Shown: in pieces, positions 8,301 to 17,026 of the stretch
How positions within the stretch are numbered: the first letter of the stretch is position 1
How the letters are laid out: each line of letters opens with the position of its first letter
NCBI GenBank assembly: GCA_913776615.1
Contig: CAJYPK010000003.1
Coordinates: 1-64,000 of the forward strand
Length of the DNA stretch: 64,000 nucleotides
Reading direction: 5' to 3'
Source: an uncultured Hymenobacter sp.
GTDB taxonomy: Bacteria; Bacteroidota; Bacteroidia; Cytophagales; Hymenobacteraceae
Position numbers and translations under genes: made by a program
The notes under the pieces: generated by a model
Databases searched by the model: none
Told to the model about the DNA's origin: nothing
Seen by the model: only the letters and a program-made list of their open reading frames with translations

Positions 8301-11300
8301 TCCTGGTTGGCCGTGGTGGTAGCCCCGGTTGCGTTGTTCAGCGTCAGGTTGCCGAAGCGGCCCGCGCCGCTGCCGCCCACGTTCTGGTTGGTCGAGCCGC
8401 CCAGCACGAGGCTGCCGCCGGTCGCGCTGGTGTGGGTGGCCGAGTTCTGCACGTCGCCGAGCGCCGTGATGGTGTAGCCATTATCGGCCAGGGTGCCTTT
8501 GGTGAGCACCAGGTTGCCCGCCACCCGCACGTTGCGGCCCGCTTGCAGGATCAGGGTGCCGCTGGGCTGGGCGTTGTTGAGCACGAGGCGACCAAACACC
8601 GTCAGGTTCGCCGCGGCCAGGGTTGCGCCCGTGAGTTCCTGCGCGGCCACGCCGCCGGTGAAGGTAGTCGTCTGGGTGGTCGTGCCGGGGCGGAAGCCGC
8701 CGGCCGTCAGGGTCGTGCTGGTCGAGGAGTTGTTATTCACCAGGCTCTGGGCGATGTTCAGCCCCAGGCCGTTGGCGTTGAAGAACGCATTGTCGTTACC
8801 AATGGTCAGCGAACCGTTCAGGGTCAAGGCGTTGATGCCCGCCAGCTGGCCGGTGTTCTGGTTCGAGCCGTCGGCCCCGGCTTCAACGCGCAGGTCGTAG
8901 AGCGGCACCGTCGAGTCCACGGTTACGGTTACGTTGCCGGCCCCGGCGGCCTGGTTGCCCAGCGCCACCGTGCCGGCCGTTACCACCGTCGAGTCGGGGC
9001 GTAGGAACAGGTCCGCAATCAGGGCGGCGTTCTGGTTGGAGCGGCGCAGGGCCAGCGTCCCGCCCGTGAGGCGGAAGATGCTGCCCGGCCCCTGCACCTC
9101 AAAAATGCCGCGCTCCTTATTACCGGTCGCGCTGGCCCCGAAGCCGCCAATCTCGGTCAGGCCACCGCTCTGGTCGTAGCGCAGCGACCCGTTGGTGTTC
9201 GCCGTGGGGCGGCGTACCTGGCCGTTGACGTACAGGTTGCCACTGCCGCTCACGCGCACGGTGGGGGCACCGGCACTGGCGTATTCGAGGTCGTTACCGG
9301 CGCCGGTGGCCGTCAGGCCCACGCGCAGCGTACCTTGTACTACCCGCAGCTGGCCGGCCAATTGCAGGTCGGCGGCCGCGTCGTTGGCCGTGGCTACGGT
9401 TACGGTTGCGCTGGGTGCGTCCACAGTCAGGCCAGCCTTTTCATTGATGACGTAGGCGCTGGCGGCGTCGTGTACCGTGAGGGTGCTGCTGGGCTTAGCA
9501 TAGCGCAAGGTGCCGCTGCTGAGGGTGAGCCAGTTGCTGGTGGGCGTACTGAGGGTGCCCGCCAGGTCGACGGTCAGCGTAGGCGTCTGGTCGGTGCCCT
9601 TGTTCAGGGTCAGGGCAAAGAGCGTGGTGCTGGCCCCGGCGGTGGTCCCGGTCAGGCTGGCATTGGAGCTTCCCGTAAAGGTGAGGCTGGCCCGCCGGGC
9701 GCTGGCCGCGCCGAAATCCAGCGTGCCGTCGTTGGTGAGCGAGCCGCCTACGAACAAGGCATTGGGCAGGGTCGTGCTGGCGTTGGGACCGTTCACGTCG
9801 AAGGTCGCGCCCGGAGCCACGGTCACGTTGCCGCCCACCGTCAGGGTGCGGGCCGTGCCGTTGGCGTAGCGTAGTGCGCCGGCCTGCACGGCCAGCAGCT
9901 CGTCGATGGTCAGGTTGCCGGCGGTGCCACCGCTCAGCAGCACTTCGCCGCTGTAGGCCGCGTCGGTGCCGGTTTTAACCTGCGAATACACGCGCAAATC
10001 CTGGGTGGGCAGGGCCACCTGCTGGCCCGTGCCCGCGTTCAGCCACAGGTTTTTATAGGACGTAAGGGGCAGGTTGGTGAAGGACGTGACGGGCAGGGTA
10101 AAATTCTGGCTGCCGCTAGTGTAGTATTCCACGGTGCCGCCGCCGGGCTGGAGAAAGGCCCCGAAATCACCGCCCGGAAACTGGGCCGTGGCCGCGTTCG
10201 AGCTGATGCGCAGGCGGCCCGCGCCGCTGGCCGTGGCATCGGGCAGGGCGCCGAAGTTGTGGCCGGTCAGCGTCTGCACGTCCAGGGTCGCGCCGAAGTC
10301 GATAACCAGCGAGCCCGAGCGGGCATTGTTGGCCGTTACGGTTACCGTGTGAAACAGGCCGGCGCTGGCCGAGCCGATAAATACGGGGTTGCCCGGGCCG
10401 GGTATCGACGAGGCCGCGGCACCCGTGAAGCCCGTCGTGCTCCAGGGCGTGGTGGCGGGGTTGGCGTCTTCCCAGTTGCCGTCGCGGGTCGAGTAGTAAG
10501 CCGTTACTGGTCCGAAGGCGGCCGACTCGCCGGCCGTGAACTCACCGTCGAATTGGCTCAACCCCGTAAACTGAACCACGGAGGTGTTCGGGCTTTCCAC
10601 TACCTGGTTCACGTCGTTGCTGCTGGTCCAGGTCACGGGTAGGTAGCGACCGGGTACGTAGTTGGTAAGCGTGCCCGCCGCGTCGGCGTTGAGCATGGTA
10701 AAGGAGGCGCTGATGCTCCCGGCCGGAATGGGGCCGAAATCGACGCTGCGTACCTTCCAGTAGTAAGCCAGCGAGTTAGAACTGGTTACGAAGGGGTTGC
10801 GGGTATTAGTGGGGCTCACGCTCACCTTGCCGTAGAGCGGCAGGGCGGCGCTGAGACTGATGGTGGCCGGGGTATACTTCGAGCCCGCCCCCACCGGGAA
10901 GGTGAAGGCGTCGGGGCCGCCGTAGGTTTTGCGCAGGCCGGGGTCGCTCTGGTTGCCCGACGTCTGCACCATGCGTTGGCTGGAGAAGCCGCCCGAGCTA
11001 GCCACGAGGGCGTTGGGGCTGATGCTGGTGAGCGACAGAAGGTTGTTGCCGATGCTGAGGACGTGGTTGCTTTGCAGCGTGAGCACGCTGGCCACGCTCT
11101 GGCTGGCCGCGAGGGTGGCGGCCACCGCGCCGGCCGCCGCCGAGCTGTTGATGGTCAGGTTGCCGAATACGCCGTTGCCATTGCCGCCGATTATCTGCCC
11201 GCCCGCGCCGGCCAGCACGATGGCCCCGGTGCCGCCGCCGCTGGTGTGCGAGGCGGAGTTGAACACGTTGCCCAATACGTTCACGGTCTTGCTGCCGTCG

Positions 11301-13225
11301 TTCAGCACGCCGTTGAGCAGGCTCAGGGTGTTGGTTACGGTGAAGGTCGTGGCCGTGCCATCGAGCGAGAGCGTACCCGCCGATTTATCCACCGTGAGGT
11401 TGTAAAAAGTATTCAGTGCCGAGCCGATGCTGCCGTTGTTGGTCAGCAGCTGGGTCTGGCCGCCGCTGAAGCGCGTGGTGTTGGTAGTAGGCAGGTAGGT
11501 GCAGCTCGTGCCAATGGTAAACGTGCCTTGAATATTCACGTCCTGCGAGTTGGCGTCGAGCGTCGTCGGGTTGGCCCCGCCGATGGTGAGGTTGTTGAGT
11601 ACCGTCAGCGCCTGGGCCGTGGTGGTGGCCCCGCTGGTGTAGGCCGGCGTGACGCCCACGGCGTCGAGAATGGCCTTGCTGCTGCCACCCGCCGCAGGCT
11701 TGCTGAGGCTCAAATTCCAGAGCGGCGCGGTACTCAGAATTTTACCGTTGGTAGCCGTGGCGGGCAGTAGCAACTCCACGGTGCCGCCGGTCACGGTGGC
11801 GTTGTCCGGGTTCACCCCGATGTGAAACAGACCAGTGCTGTTCTGCGGGTTCTGCACCCGGATGGTGCCGCCCGTCATTCGAAACGACTGGGTGCGGTAC
11901 GGGTGCGAGAAACGGGCGTAGTTGCCGTCTGAGCCCGTGCCGCTGCACTCAAATACGCCCCCGCTGATGGCAAAGGAGCCGCGGTGGCTGCTGGAGGTAT
12001 TCGACGGCCGGAATTTCTCCACCACCGTCGTGCCGCCTTCAATGGATATCTGCCCGTCTTCCCGAATAACCGCCCCTTCGGCATTCATGCTCTCGAAGCG
12101 ACCGGCGCTGATGCGGAACGTACCGTACACGACCAGCGCGCCGGTATTGTTGTTGCGCACGGTCGCGCCCGCAATCCACAGCCCCGGGCTGTTGGAAGAT
12201 GAGCCCAGGTCGTAATTAGCCGTCGAATTGCTCAGGCGCGGCAGCTCGATGTTGGCCCCGAGCTTGGCCGTGCCGTTGGTGATGATCAGCAGAAAGTTGG
12301 CTGCGCTCATGTTCAGGCGCAGGTTGCCGCCCGTCGGGGTGGTCGGCGTCGAGGTCACGCTCAGCGTCGCGGTGTTGCCCGTGCCCTTGTCGATTTGCAG
12401 CTGGCTGAGGTCGGTCGGACCGTTGCAGGCCAGGGTAGCGTCGGTGTTGCCCGTAAATTTGAGGAGGCAGCGCTGCGCGTCGGTGCCGTTGCGCAGGTTC
12501 ACGGTGCCGTTGTTGATGAGGCTGCCGTTGATGCTGATGGTGTGGGCACCGTCGACGGGCGTTACGCCGAGGGTGGTGCCGGTGCCCACCGTCACGTCGC
12601 CCCGCACGGTGAGGGCGCGGCTGGTGCTGGCGGCGAGGCCCATCGTCAGGGATACGGCGGCGCTGCCGGTGCTGCGGGCCAGCGTCAGGTTACCCATGAC
12701 GGACAAGTTATTGGTATTCACCTGGGCGGTGTAGTCCGTGCCCGAGGTGTTGAGCAGGCGCAGGTTGTTATACTGCACGGCGGGCAGCGCGCTCGTCGGG
12801 GTGGCCCAGTTGTAGTACTCCACGGTGCCGGTATTGGCATCGTCGAAGTCATTATTATTCACGGTGGGGAAATACGCCCGGCCAATCCGCAGCGTGCCCT
12901 GGCCCGAGAGCCGCGTCAGGTTGCTGGTAAAGCCCGCCGTGGCTCCCAGATCCAGCGAGCCGCCCCGCTGGATAACGACCGTGAGCCCCGTCGTAGCCAC
13001 GTCGGCCGTCAGATTCAGCACGAAGCTATTGGTAATCACGGCGGTTTCGCCGGCTGCCGGCACGCGGCCGTTTACGCTGGTCGAGCCGGTGGGGTCGGTT
13101 GTCCAACTGCCGGGATCGTTCCAGCTACCGCTCGTTCCCCCGCCGTTAAACGTGTAAAGGCTCGCTTGAGCAAGTGCGCTCAAATGGGCCAGCAACAATA
13201 AAAAAAGTAGAAGCGGTTTTCTCAT
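5393..13225 (-). CDS. Giant T9SS-secreted repetitive surface protein (2610 aa)
   Basis: The protein begins with a signal peptide (residues 1-19, ending LSALAQA) and ends with a type IX secretion sorting domain: the segment from about 2528 starts with VTLYPNPSTG and continues with RVFDLQGRLISRH and GTYVVMVQT near the C-terminus. Between them are three large modules starting near residues 20, 907 and 1837. Each opens with a GxWxDPxxW-like motif (SGSWNDPGSW, DGNWEDANPA, GANWNDPAAW) and contains a GTLRIG/GRLRIS segment. The interior consists of Gly/Asn/Thr/Ser-rich strands typical of beta-helical adhesins. A fibronectin-like VELTEFTAR...YYRLRLVDRDG region (about 2427-2520) precedes the sorting domain. 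It probably crosses the outer membrane by T9SS and stays attached to the cell surface. The gene is monocistronic. Confidence 0.93.
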   Translation of the reverse strand: MRKPLLLFLLLLAHLSALAQASLYTFNGGGTSGSWNDPGSWTTDPTGSTSVNGRVPAAGETAVITNSFVLNLTADVATTGLTVVIQRGGSLDLGATAGFTSNLTRLSGQGTLRIGRAYFPTVNNNDFDDANTGTVEYYNWATPTSALPAVQYNNLRLLNTSGTDYTAQVNTNNLSVMGNLTLARSTGSAAVSLTMGLAASTSRALTVRGDVTVGTGTTLGVTPVDGAHTISINGSLINNGTVNLRNGTDAQRCLLKFTGNTDATLACNGPTDLSQLQIDKGTGNTATLSVTSTPTTPTGGNLRLNMSAANFLLIITNGTAKLGANIELPRLSNSTANYDLGSSSNSPGLWIAGATVRNNNTGALVVYGTFRISAGRFESMNAEGAVIREDGQISIEGGTTVVEKFRPSNTSSSHRGSFAISGGVFECSGTGSDGNYARFSHPYRTQSFRMTGGTIRVQNPQNSTGLFHIGVNPDNATVTGGTVELLLPATATNGKILSTAPLWNLSLSKPAAGGSSKAILDAVGVTPAYTSGATTTAQALTVLNNLTIGGANPTTLDANSQDVNIQGTFTIGTSCTYLPTTNTTRFSGGQTQLLTNNGSIGSALNTFYNLTVDKSAGTLSLDGTATTFTVTNTLSLLNGVLNDGSKTVNVLGNVFNSASHTSGGGTGAIVLAGAGGQIIGGNGNGVFGNLTINSSAAAGAVAATLAASQSVASVLTLQSNHVLSIGNNLLSLTSISPNALVASSGGFSSQRMVQTSGNQSDPGLRKTYGGPDAFTFPVGAGSKYTPATISLSAALPLYGKVSVSPTNTRNPFVTSSNSLAYYWKVRSVDFGPIPAGSISASFTMLNADAAGTLTNYVPGRYLPVTWTSSNDVNQVVESPNTSVVQFTGLSQFDGEFTAGESAAFGPVTAYYSTRDGNWEDANPATTPWSTTGFTGAAASSIPGPGNPVFIGSASAGLFHTVTVTANNARSGSLVIDFGATLDVQTLTGHNFGALPDATASGAGRLRISSNAATAQFPGGDFGAFLQPGGGTVEYYTSGSQNFTLPVTSFTNLPLTSYKNLWLNAGTGQQVALPTQDLRVYSQVKTGTDAAYSGEVLLSGGTAGNLTIDELLAVQAGALRYANGTARTLTVGGNVTVAPGATFDVNGPNASTTLPNALFVGGSLTNDGTLDFGAASARRASLTFTGSSNASLTGTTAGASTTLFALTLNKGTDQTPTLTVDLAGTLSTPTSNWLTLSSGTLRYAKPSSTLTVHDAASAYVINEKAGLTVDAPSATVTVATANDAAADLQLAGQLRVVQGTLRVGLTATGAGNDLEYASAGAPTVRVSGSGNLYVNGQVRRPTANTNGSLRYDQSGGLTEIGGFGASATGNKERGIFEVQGPGSIFRLTGGTLALRRSNQNAALIADLFLRPDSTVVTAGTVALGNQAAGAGNVTVTVDSTVPLYDLRVEAGADGSNQNTGQLAGINALTLNGSLTIGNDNAFFNANGLGLNIAQSLVNNNSSTSTTLTAGGFRPGTTTQTTTFTGGVAAQELTGATLAAANLTVFGRLVLNNAQPSGTLILQAGRNVRVAGNLVLTKGTLADNGYTITALGDVQNSATHTSATGGSLVLGGSTNQNVGGSGAGRFGNLTLNNATGATTTANQEVTGVLTLSSGVLNIGSNLLWLSNPAAAVAGAFSATRCIRTNGIVADLGVRKSYPATAADFTFPVGVMGKYTPVRLNVTANGAVGTLTVRPINTAHPSTTNPLARELNYYWKLSSTGFSAPTVTHVFTYVDASAGNDVNGTEASYVLGRFLNGSWTPLNGIAGTVAPAANTLTLANVGYFDGDYTGGESSEFGTVPTFYSRTATAGLSAGANWNDPAAWTFNPDGSDSTPALTSFPTLANPVVILPGHLISSNGPSRGAANLLLQGTLDLGSNGANNFNTVSGAGTLRIGSSLFPAGNYAAFTEPTGGTVDYTAAVQLPARDTYNNLTFSGGNSKQLSNLDLTINGALTVATGTTVLNPTSQSLNLTSTTGGATLNGTLNLSEGSFATQAFLLNSGVLTLGSGTVSTGAAFTNTSTGTVTNGSGAVSVGTTFSNAGTYNASVGPGDLTVGSTFTNSGTFLAGDGDLGVASAFTNVAGGNFQAAAGDLTVGSDLLNQGSFTVNNANTLRIGRSFANIGGGTFAAGASTMQLGADFSNAGSTFVGGTSTVRFLATANHTVTGDPAFYNLQKSGSGTLTLAGTTDVTVNNLFTLSNGLVVTGATNTVRLTNTATQPIIGTSATAYVSGRLAMSLPNAAAASREFPVGRGNRFRPVTIQPQATSASPVVLVEIFNGAPSGSTDATLSNLSANRYYRIQLLTGTIGLPTVQLSFNTDVVDEAVYVPGNLRVARSTGNAGPWSNAGGAGVYSPAAPRGYTISAPTAINSNSFFALASTNAVDNPLSGLAPLPVELTEFTARVVGSAVQTAWITASEKNSAYFEVQRSANGLRFESLTQVTAQGTTGSRHSYGHRDAQPLPGQSYYRLRLVDRDGRATYSPVVAVRFGGAGGPAVVTLYPNPSTGSSFRLAAQQVPAGPATVRVFDLQGRLISRHAVDFTQPDLAVELGRPLAAGTYVVMVQTTVGSFTQRLVVQE

Positions 13226-13277
13226 AGAAATGTGGTGTTGGGTAAAAAAAGCAAGGTCCTACTCTGAGAAAATGGCC

Positions 13278-13366
13278 AGAAAAGCTTTTCTGCGCGTTGT
13301 TGTTGGTTAGCATAGCTGGTTTGGTTAAGGGTGTGTTAATGCTTGTATGTAGAATAGTTTCTACAT
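13278..13366. promoter_or_regulatory. Two palindromes upstream of the giant surface-protein gene
   Basis: AGAAAAGCTTTTCT (13278-13291) is a perfect 14-base palindrome. ATGTAGA and TCTACAT (13347-13353 and 13360-13366) form a dyad with a 6-base spacer. They lie 53 and 122 bases before the start codon and could be operators; no bound regulator is known from the sequence and no TAnnTTTG motif is evident. Confidence 0.35.
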
Positions 13367-13851
13367 AATTGCCTGCTTTATAAAAACTCACCACGGCCAG
13401 GTGGGGTAAGTTGGAGCAGTGCTTGGGGTGGGTAGGACTGAGGGCGAGCCTGCGGGCAGTGAACTGCCTGCACCAGGAAGGTCCGGGCAAAACGGACCTC
13501 TAGCGTGGCAGTGTAGGGTGATACTTCTCTGACGCGGCACCTTTCGTAACCGCTCAGCAGGGGAGGGAGGCGCGTTGGCAAATCAGACCCTAGCCAACCT
13601 CTGCGGTTTGACTGGGAACTGGTGGAAAAAATTTGCCGCTACCACCGCGCCACTCGGACAAGCCCGCGCTGGAGTAGCTCGCACTCCGCCTCCGCCCAAG
13701 GCAGATTCCAGTGACTCAAGACGTAACCTGCGCCCCTGGGCTGTGATGAAGACTTGTAACTTAGCGCATGTATTTCACGTTGAGCACCATCTTCTTCGTG
13801 TTGCAAGCTACCGCTCACGCTTCACTTTTCATTCATAATTCATTATAAAAT

Positions 13852-13882
13852 AAAAAAGGGTGCGGCAACAGCCACACCCTTT
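13852..13882 (-). terminator. Intrinsic terminator without an obvious gene
   Basis: On the minus strand AAAGGGTGTGGC pairs with GCCGCACCCTTT and T residues follow. The only reading frame upstream on this strand is a tiny lipoprotein-like one at 14181-14291, 300 bases away. The base pairs and the following GACT...ATTCGCATC resemble the typA terminator at 14292-14322, so this may be a duplicated copy. Confidence 0.7.
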
Positions 13883-14180
13883 AAGACTACTATTCGCATC
13901 TGGTAAATTAGTCGAATAGGTTGAATCTGTGTTCTGCGAAGTCAAATTGCGGAGTGCCAAGTTCCGGTGATCAACGACGGGTATACATAGCGGTTTCGTG
14001 GCGAAAGCAGCCAGTCGAACGCCGGTGTTTTACAGAAATCACCGAAAGCGTGCGTCAGCTTTCTCTCCTACACAAAAACTGCCTCCACACTATCTTCCTG
14101 CCGGTCGCTCGCAAAACCGAAGCCGGGCCAAATGCGCTTGACGGAAGCAGTGCCAGCACCCCGCTGGGTAGGAGACCGGT

Positions 14181-14291
14181 TCAGTTAGGAATCTGCTCCT
14201 GAATACGTTGGCAGCTCATCAGCCAAAAAAACAGCGCACCTAAAGAAAATGCGCGTAAAAGCCCAATGAGGTCCACAACTGAATGCGACAT
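14181..14291 (-). CDS. Possible 36-residue lipoprotein or truncated remnant
   Basis: The frame encodes MSHSVVDLIG, a hydrophobic stretch and LMSC, a lipobox, leaving a mature peptide of only ten residues (CQRIQEQIPN). It starts directly after the typA terminator. It could be a very small lipoprotein, similar in size to entericidins, or the intact front of a lipoprotein gene whose rest has decayed in 13883-14180. There is no direct evidence of expression. Confidence 0.3.
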   Translation of the reverse strand: MSHSVVDLIGLLRAFSLGALFFWLMSCQRIQEQIPN

Positions 14292-14322
14292 AAAAAGGGC
14301 GCGACTTACGCCGCGCCCTTTA
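14292..14322 (-). terminator. Intrinsic terminator of typA
   Basis: On the minus strand GGGCGCG pairs with CGCGCCC and TTTTTA follows, 50 bases past the typA stop codon. Confidence 0.85.
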
Positions 14323-14333
14323 AAACTGACATT

Positions 14334-14372
14334 CGCATCCACGAAATCAGTTAAATCCGTTAAATCTGCGGT
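14334..14372. repeat. Half element of the GACCGCAGATTTAACGG family
   Basis: On the minus strand the repeat GACCGCAGATTTAACGGATT begins directly after the typA stop codon (TAG, sharing no more than the boundary base). Only one arm is present. Complete two-arm copies are at 21204-21441 and 42707-43360. Confidence 0.85.
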
Positions 14373-16184
14373 CTATTCGGCCGTTTTAGCGTAGCGCAGA
14401 CGCTCGTTCTCATCGAGGAAAATCTTGCGCATCCGCACCGACTTAGGCGTTACTTCCAGGTACTCGTCCTTCTGGATGTACTCCATTGCATCTTCCAGCG
14501 AAAACTGACGCTTGGGCGCAATTTTCACGTTCTCATCCGAGCCCGAAGCCCGCATGTTGGTCAGCTTCTTGCCCTTTTGAATGTTGATGGTCAAATCGTT
14601 GGGGCGGGTGTGCTCACCGATAACCTGACCACCGTACACTTCCTCGCCCGGATCCACGAAGAACGTGCCGCGGTCCTGCATCTTGTCGATGGTGTACGCC
14701 GTGCCGGGGCCGCTTTCCAGCGAAATCAGCGAGCCCGAGATGCGGCCGGGGATGGGGCCTTTGAATGGCTCGTACGAGGCGAAGCGGTGGTTCATGATGG
14801 CTTCGCCAGCGGTGGCCGTCAGCACGTTGTTGCGCAGGCCGATGAGGCCCCGGCTCGGAATGTTGAATTCCAGGTGCTGCAAGTCGCCCTTGGGCTCCAT
14901 GATGCTCAGCTCACCCTTACGCATGGTTACTAGCTCGATAACCTTGCCGGCGGTTTCCTCGGGCACATCCACTACCAGGTGCTCGATGGGCTCCAGGCGG
15001 TTGCCGTTGTCGTCTTCCTTGAACAGTACCTGCGGCTGGCCGAGTTGCAGCTCGTAGCCCTCGCGGCGCATGGTCTCGATGAGTACCGACAAGTGCAGGA
15101 TGCCCCGGCCAAACACCAGGAAGGTGTCTTCACGGTCGGTTTCCTTCACGCGCAGGGCCAGGTTTTTCTCGGTTTCCTTGAAGAGACGGTCGCGCAGGTG
15201 GCGCGAAGTCACGAACTTACCTTCCTTGCCAAAGAACGGCGAGTTGTTGATGGTGAACAGCATGTTCATCGTCGGCTCGTCGATGCTGATGCGGGGCAGC
15301 GCCTCGGGATTCTCGGCGTCGGCCAGCGTGTCGCCGATGTCGAAGCCTTCGATACCGGTCACGGCGCAGATGTCGCCGCTGCTTACCTCGGCTACCTTCG
15401 TGCGGCCCAGGCCTTCAAATACTTGCAGTTCTTTGATGCGTACTTTCTTCACCGAGCCGTCGGCCTTGCACAGGCTCATGGCGGCGCCTTCTTTGAGGGT
15501 GCCGCGGTGCACGCGCCCGATGGCGATACGGCCCACGAACGACGAATAGTCGAGCGAGGTCACCTGCATCTGCGGAGTACCTTCGTTGACCGGGGCGGCC
15601 GGAATCGACTCGATTACGGCGTCCAGCAGCGGGGTGATGCTGTCGGTCTTTACTTTCCAGTCGGTGCTCATCCAGCCTTGCTTCGACGAGCCGTACAGCG
15701 TCACGAAGTCCAGCTGGTCTTCAGTAGCACCGAGGTTGAACATAAGGTCGAATACTTGCTCGTGCACCTCGTCGGGACGGCAGTTTTCCTTGTCCACCTT
15801 GTTTACTACCACGATGGGTTTCAGGCCCAGGTCGAGGGCCTTGCCCAGCACGAAGCGGGTCTGCGGCATGGCACCCTCAAAGGCGTCCACGAGCAGCAGT
15901 ACGCCGTCGGCCATTTTCAGCACGCGCTCTACCTCACCGCCGAAGTCGGCGTGACCAGGGGTGTCGATGATGTTGATTTTCACGCCATTGTAGCGTACCG
16001 ATACGTTCTTGGAAACGATGGTAATGCCGCGCTCGCGCTCCAGGTCGTTGTTGTCGAGAATGAGGTCGTCGAACTGCTGGTGGGCGTCGAAAATCTTGGA
16101 GGCGTGGATAATCTTATCCACCAAAGTCGTCTTGCCGTGGTCAACGTGGGCAATGATGGCGATATTCCGAATGTTCTGGGTCAT
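14373..16184 (-). CDS. typA: Translational GTPase TypA/BipA
   Basis: A ribosome-binding GTPase of the EF-G superfamily, 603 residues, the usual length. It is linked to 50S assembly and stress adaptation. The G domain shows G1 AHVDHGKTT near 11-19, G2 with RGITIVSK, G3 DTPGHADFGGEVER, and G4 VVNKVDK. EF-Tu-like domain 2 follows (FVGRIAIGRVHRGTLKEG), then EF-G domain III/V elements and the TypA-specific C-terminal part with GPIPGRISGSLISLESG and PGEEVYGGQVIGEHTR. It is transcribed alone, with a Bacteroidota-type promoter motif 20 bases upstream and a terminator downstream. All key residues are present. Confidence 0.98.
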   Translation of the reverse strand: MTQNIRNIAIIAHVDHGKTTLVDKIIHASKIFDAHQQFDDLILDNNDLERERGITIVSKNVSVRYNGVKINIIDTPGHADFGGEVERVLKMADGVLLLVDAFEGAMPQTRFVLGKALDLGLKPIVVVNKVDKENCRPDEVHEQVFDLMFNLGATEDQLDFVTLYGSSKQGWMSTDWKVKTDSITPLLDAVIESIPAAPVNEGTPQMQVTSLDYSSFVGRIAIGRVHRGTLKEGAAMSLCKADGSVKKVRIKELQVFEGLGRTKVAEVSSGDICAVTGIEGFDIGDTLADAENPEALPRISIDEPTMNMLFTINNSPFFGKEGKFVTSRHLRDRLFKETEKNLALRVKETDREDTFLVFGRGILHLSVLIETMRREGYELQLGQPQVLFKEDDNGNRLEPIEHLVVDVPEETAGKVIELVTMRKGELSIMEPKGDLQHLEFNIPSRGLIGLRNNVLTATAGEAIMNHRFASYEPFKGPIPGRISGSLISLESGPGTAYTIDKMQDRGTFFVDPGEEVYGGQVIGEHTRPNDLTINIQKGKKLTNMRASGSDENVKIAPKRQFSLEDAMEYIQKDEYLEVTPKSVRMRKIFLDENERLRYAKTAE

Positions 16185-16203
16185 ACGTAAGTTTTTGCGG
16201 CCG

Positions 16204-16211
16204 CAAAGGTA
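16204..16211 (-). promoter_or_regulatory. TACCTTTG promoter element of typA
   Basis: On the minus strand TACCTTTG matches the Bacteroidota -7 consensus TAnnTTTG, 20 bases before the typA start. The -33 region (GGTTTTC) is a weak match to TTG. Confidence 0.6.
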
Positions 16212-16422
16212 CGGGTTTTTCGGCTAGAAAACCCAGTTGCCTTTTTATTATGCTGAAACTCAACGCCCGGCCCCACCCCAAACGTTCCGCCCTGAGGGGT
16301 TGCGCCTTAGCCCCCAGACCGGCGAGCTTACCGCGTCCCCGCATCCGAACGCCAGCGCTTTTACGTTTGTTAAGGCAGGGTAAGCTTAAGCTTGCCCTCG
16401 TCCGCTAGTAACTATCCTCCCC

Positions 16423-16992
16423 ATGCGCCTTTCCTTGCTTTCCCTGCTCCTGAGCGTCGCCGCTTTCTCGCCCGCCTGCTCCCAAAGCCACGCCGACCAA
16501 CCCAAAACCGTCGCCGCCGTGCCCGCTGGTCCCCACGGTGCCACCATCACGACTGCTAAATATCCCCAGCCGCAGCCCGTGACGGGCAAGCCCGGCGAGT
16601 TTCCGGTGCAGCACACCGACGCTGAGTGGAAAAAGCTGCTCACGCCCGATCAGTACTACATCTTGCGCGAAGAGGGTACCGAACGGCCCTTCACCGGCAA
16701 GTACCACGACAACCACGCGGCCGGTACCTACTACTGCGCGGCCGACCACAACCTGCTGTTTTCCAGCGCCACTAAGTTCGACTCGGGCACCGGCTGGCCT
16801 AGCTTCTTCGCTCCCGCCACGGCGGCCAGCGTCAAGGTGAAATCGGATAAGAGCTTCGGCATGAGCCGTGACGAAATCGTGTGCGCCAAATGTGGCGGCC
16901 ACCTCGGCCACGTGTTCGACGACGGCCCCAAGCCTACCGGCCAGCGCTATTGCATGGATGGCAACGCGCTGGTGTTCGAGCCCAAAAAATAG
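16423..16992 (+). CDS. msrB: Peptide-methionine (R)-S-oxide reductase, lipoprotein form
   Basis: MsrB reduces the R epimer of methionine sulfoxide in damaged proteins. Residues 1-19 look like a lipoprotein signal (AFSPAC, C19), so it would act outside the cytoplasm. The MsrB domain spans about 66-187: [28 protein letters not shown] (122-129) and RYCMDG with the catalytic Cys at 177. In the zinc site the second CxxC is kept (C154, C157) but the first reads CAAD (105-108), so the second ligand Cys is replaced by Asp. Asp might still bind metal, or the site may be lost. A strong terminator follows. It stands alone, divergent from typA. Confidence 0.93.
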   Translation: MRLSLLSLLLSVAAFSPACSQSHADQPKTVAAVPAGPHGATITTAKYPQPQPVTGKPGEFPVQHTDAEWKKLLTPDQYYILREEGTERPFTGKYHDNHAAGTYYCAADHNLLFSSATKFDSGTGWPSFFAPATAASVKVKSDKSFGMSRDEIVCAKCGGHLGHVFDDGPKPTGQRYCMDGNALVFEPKK

Positions 16993-17026
16993 CGGCCAAC
17001 TACCGCGCCCGCAATCCGTTAAGTAC

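Larger units (their letters stand above)
13226..14180. other. Long gap upstream of the giant gene; no secure gene
   Basis: The first 150 bases are the likely leader and promoter region of the giant gene, with two palindromes (13278-13291 and 13347-13366). A second copy of the dispersed repeat GTTGCAAGCTACCGC is at about 13799-13830, and a minus-strand terminator at 13852-13882. Between 13883 and 14180 minus-strand reading frames resemble coding sequence in patches (GDFCKTPAFDWLLSPRNRY) but are broken by stops, which suggests a decayed gene. Confidence 0.5.

Noticed and set aside
8432..9004. Long plus-strand frames inside the giant secreted-protein gene
   Set aside because: They run antisense to one continuous frame with a signal peptide and a sorting domain, and their Ala/Gly/Arg-rich composition is that of GC-rich antisense.
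13575..13838. A small plus-strand gene upstream of the giant gene
   Set aside because: It lacks a plausible domain or signal and ends in repeat sequence.
14979..16190. A 403-codon plus-strand frame across typA
   Set aside because: It is antisense to typA, whose protein is full-length and conserved. The frame has a histidine- and alanine-rich composition typical of antisense reading in GC-rich DNA and no domain.
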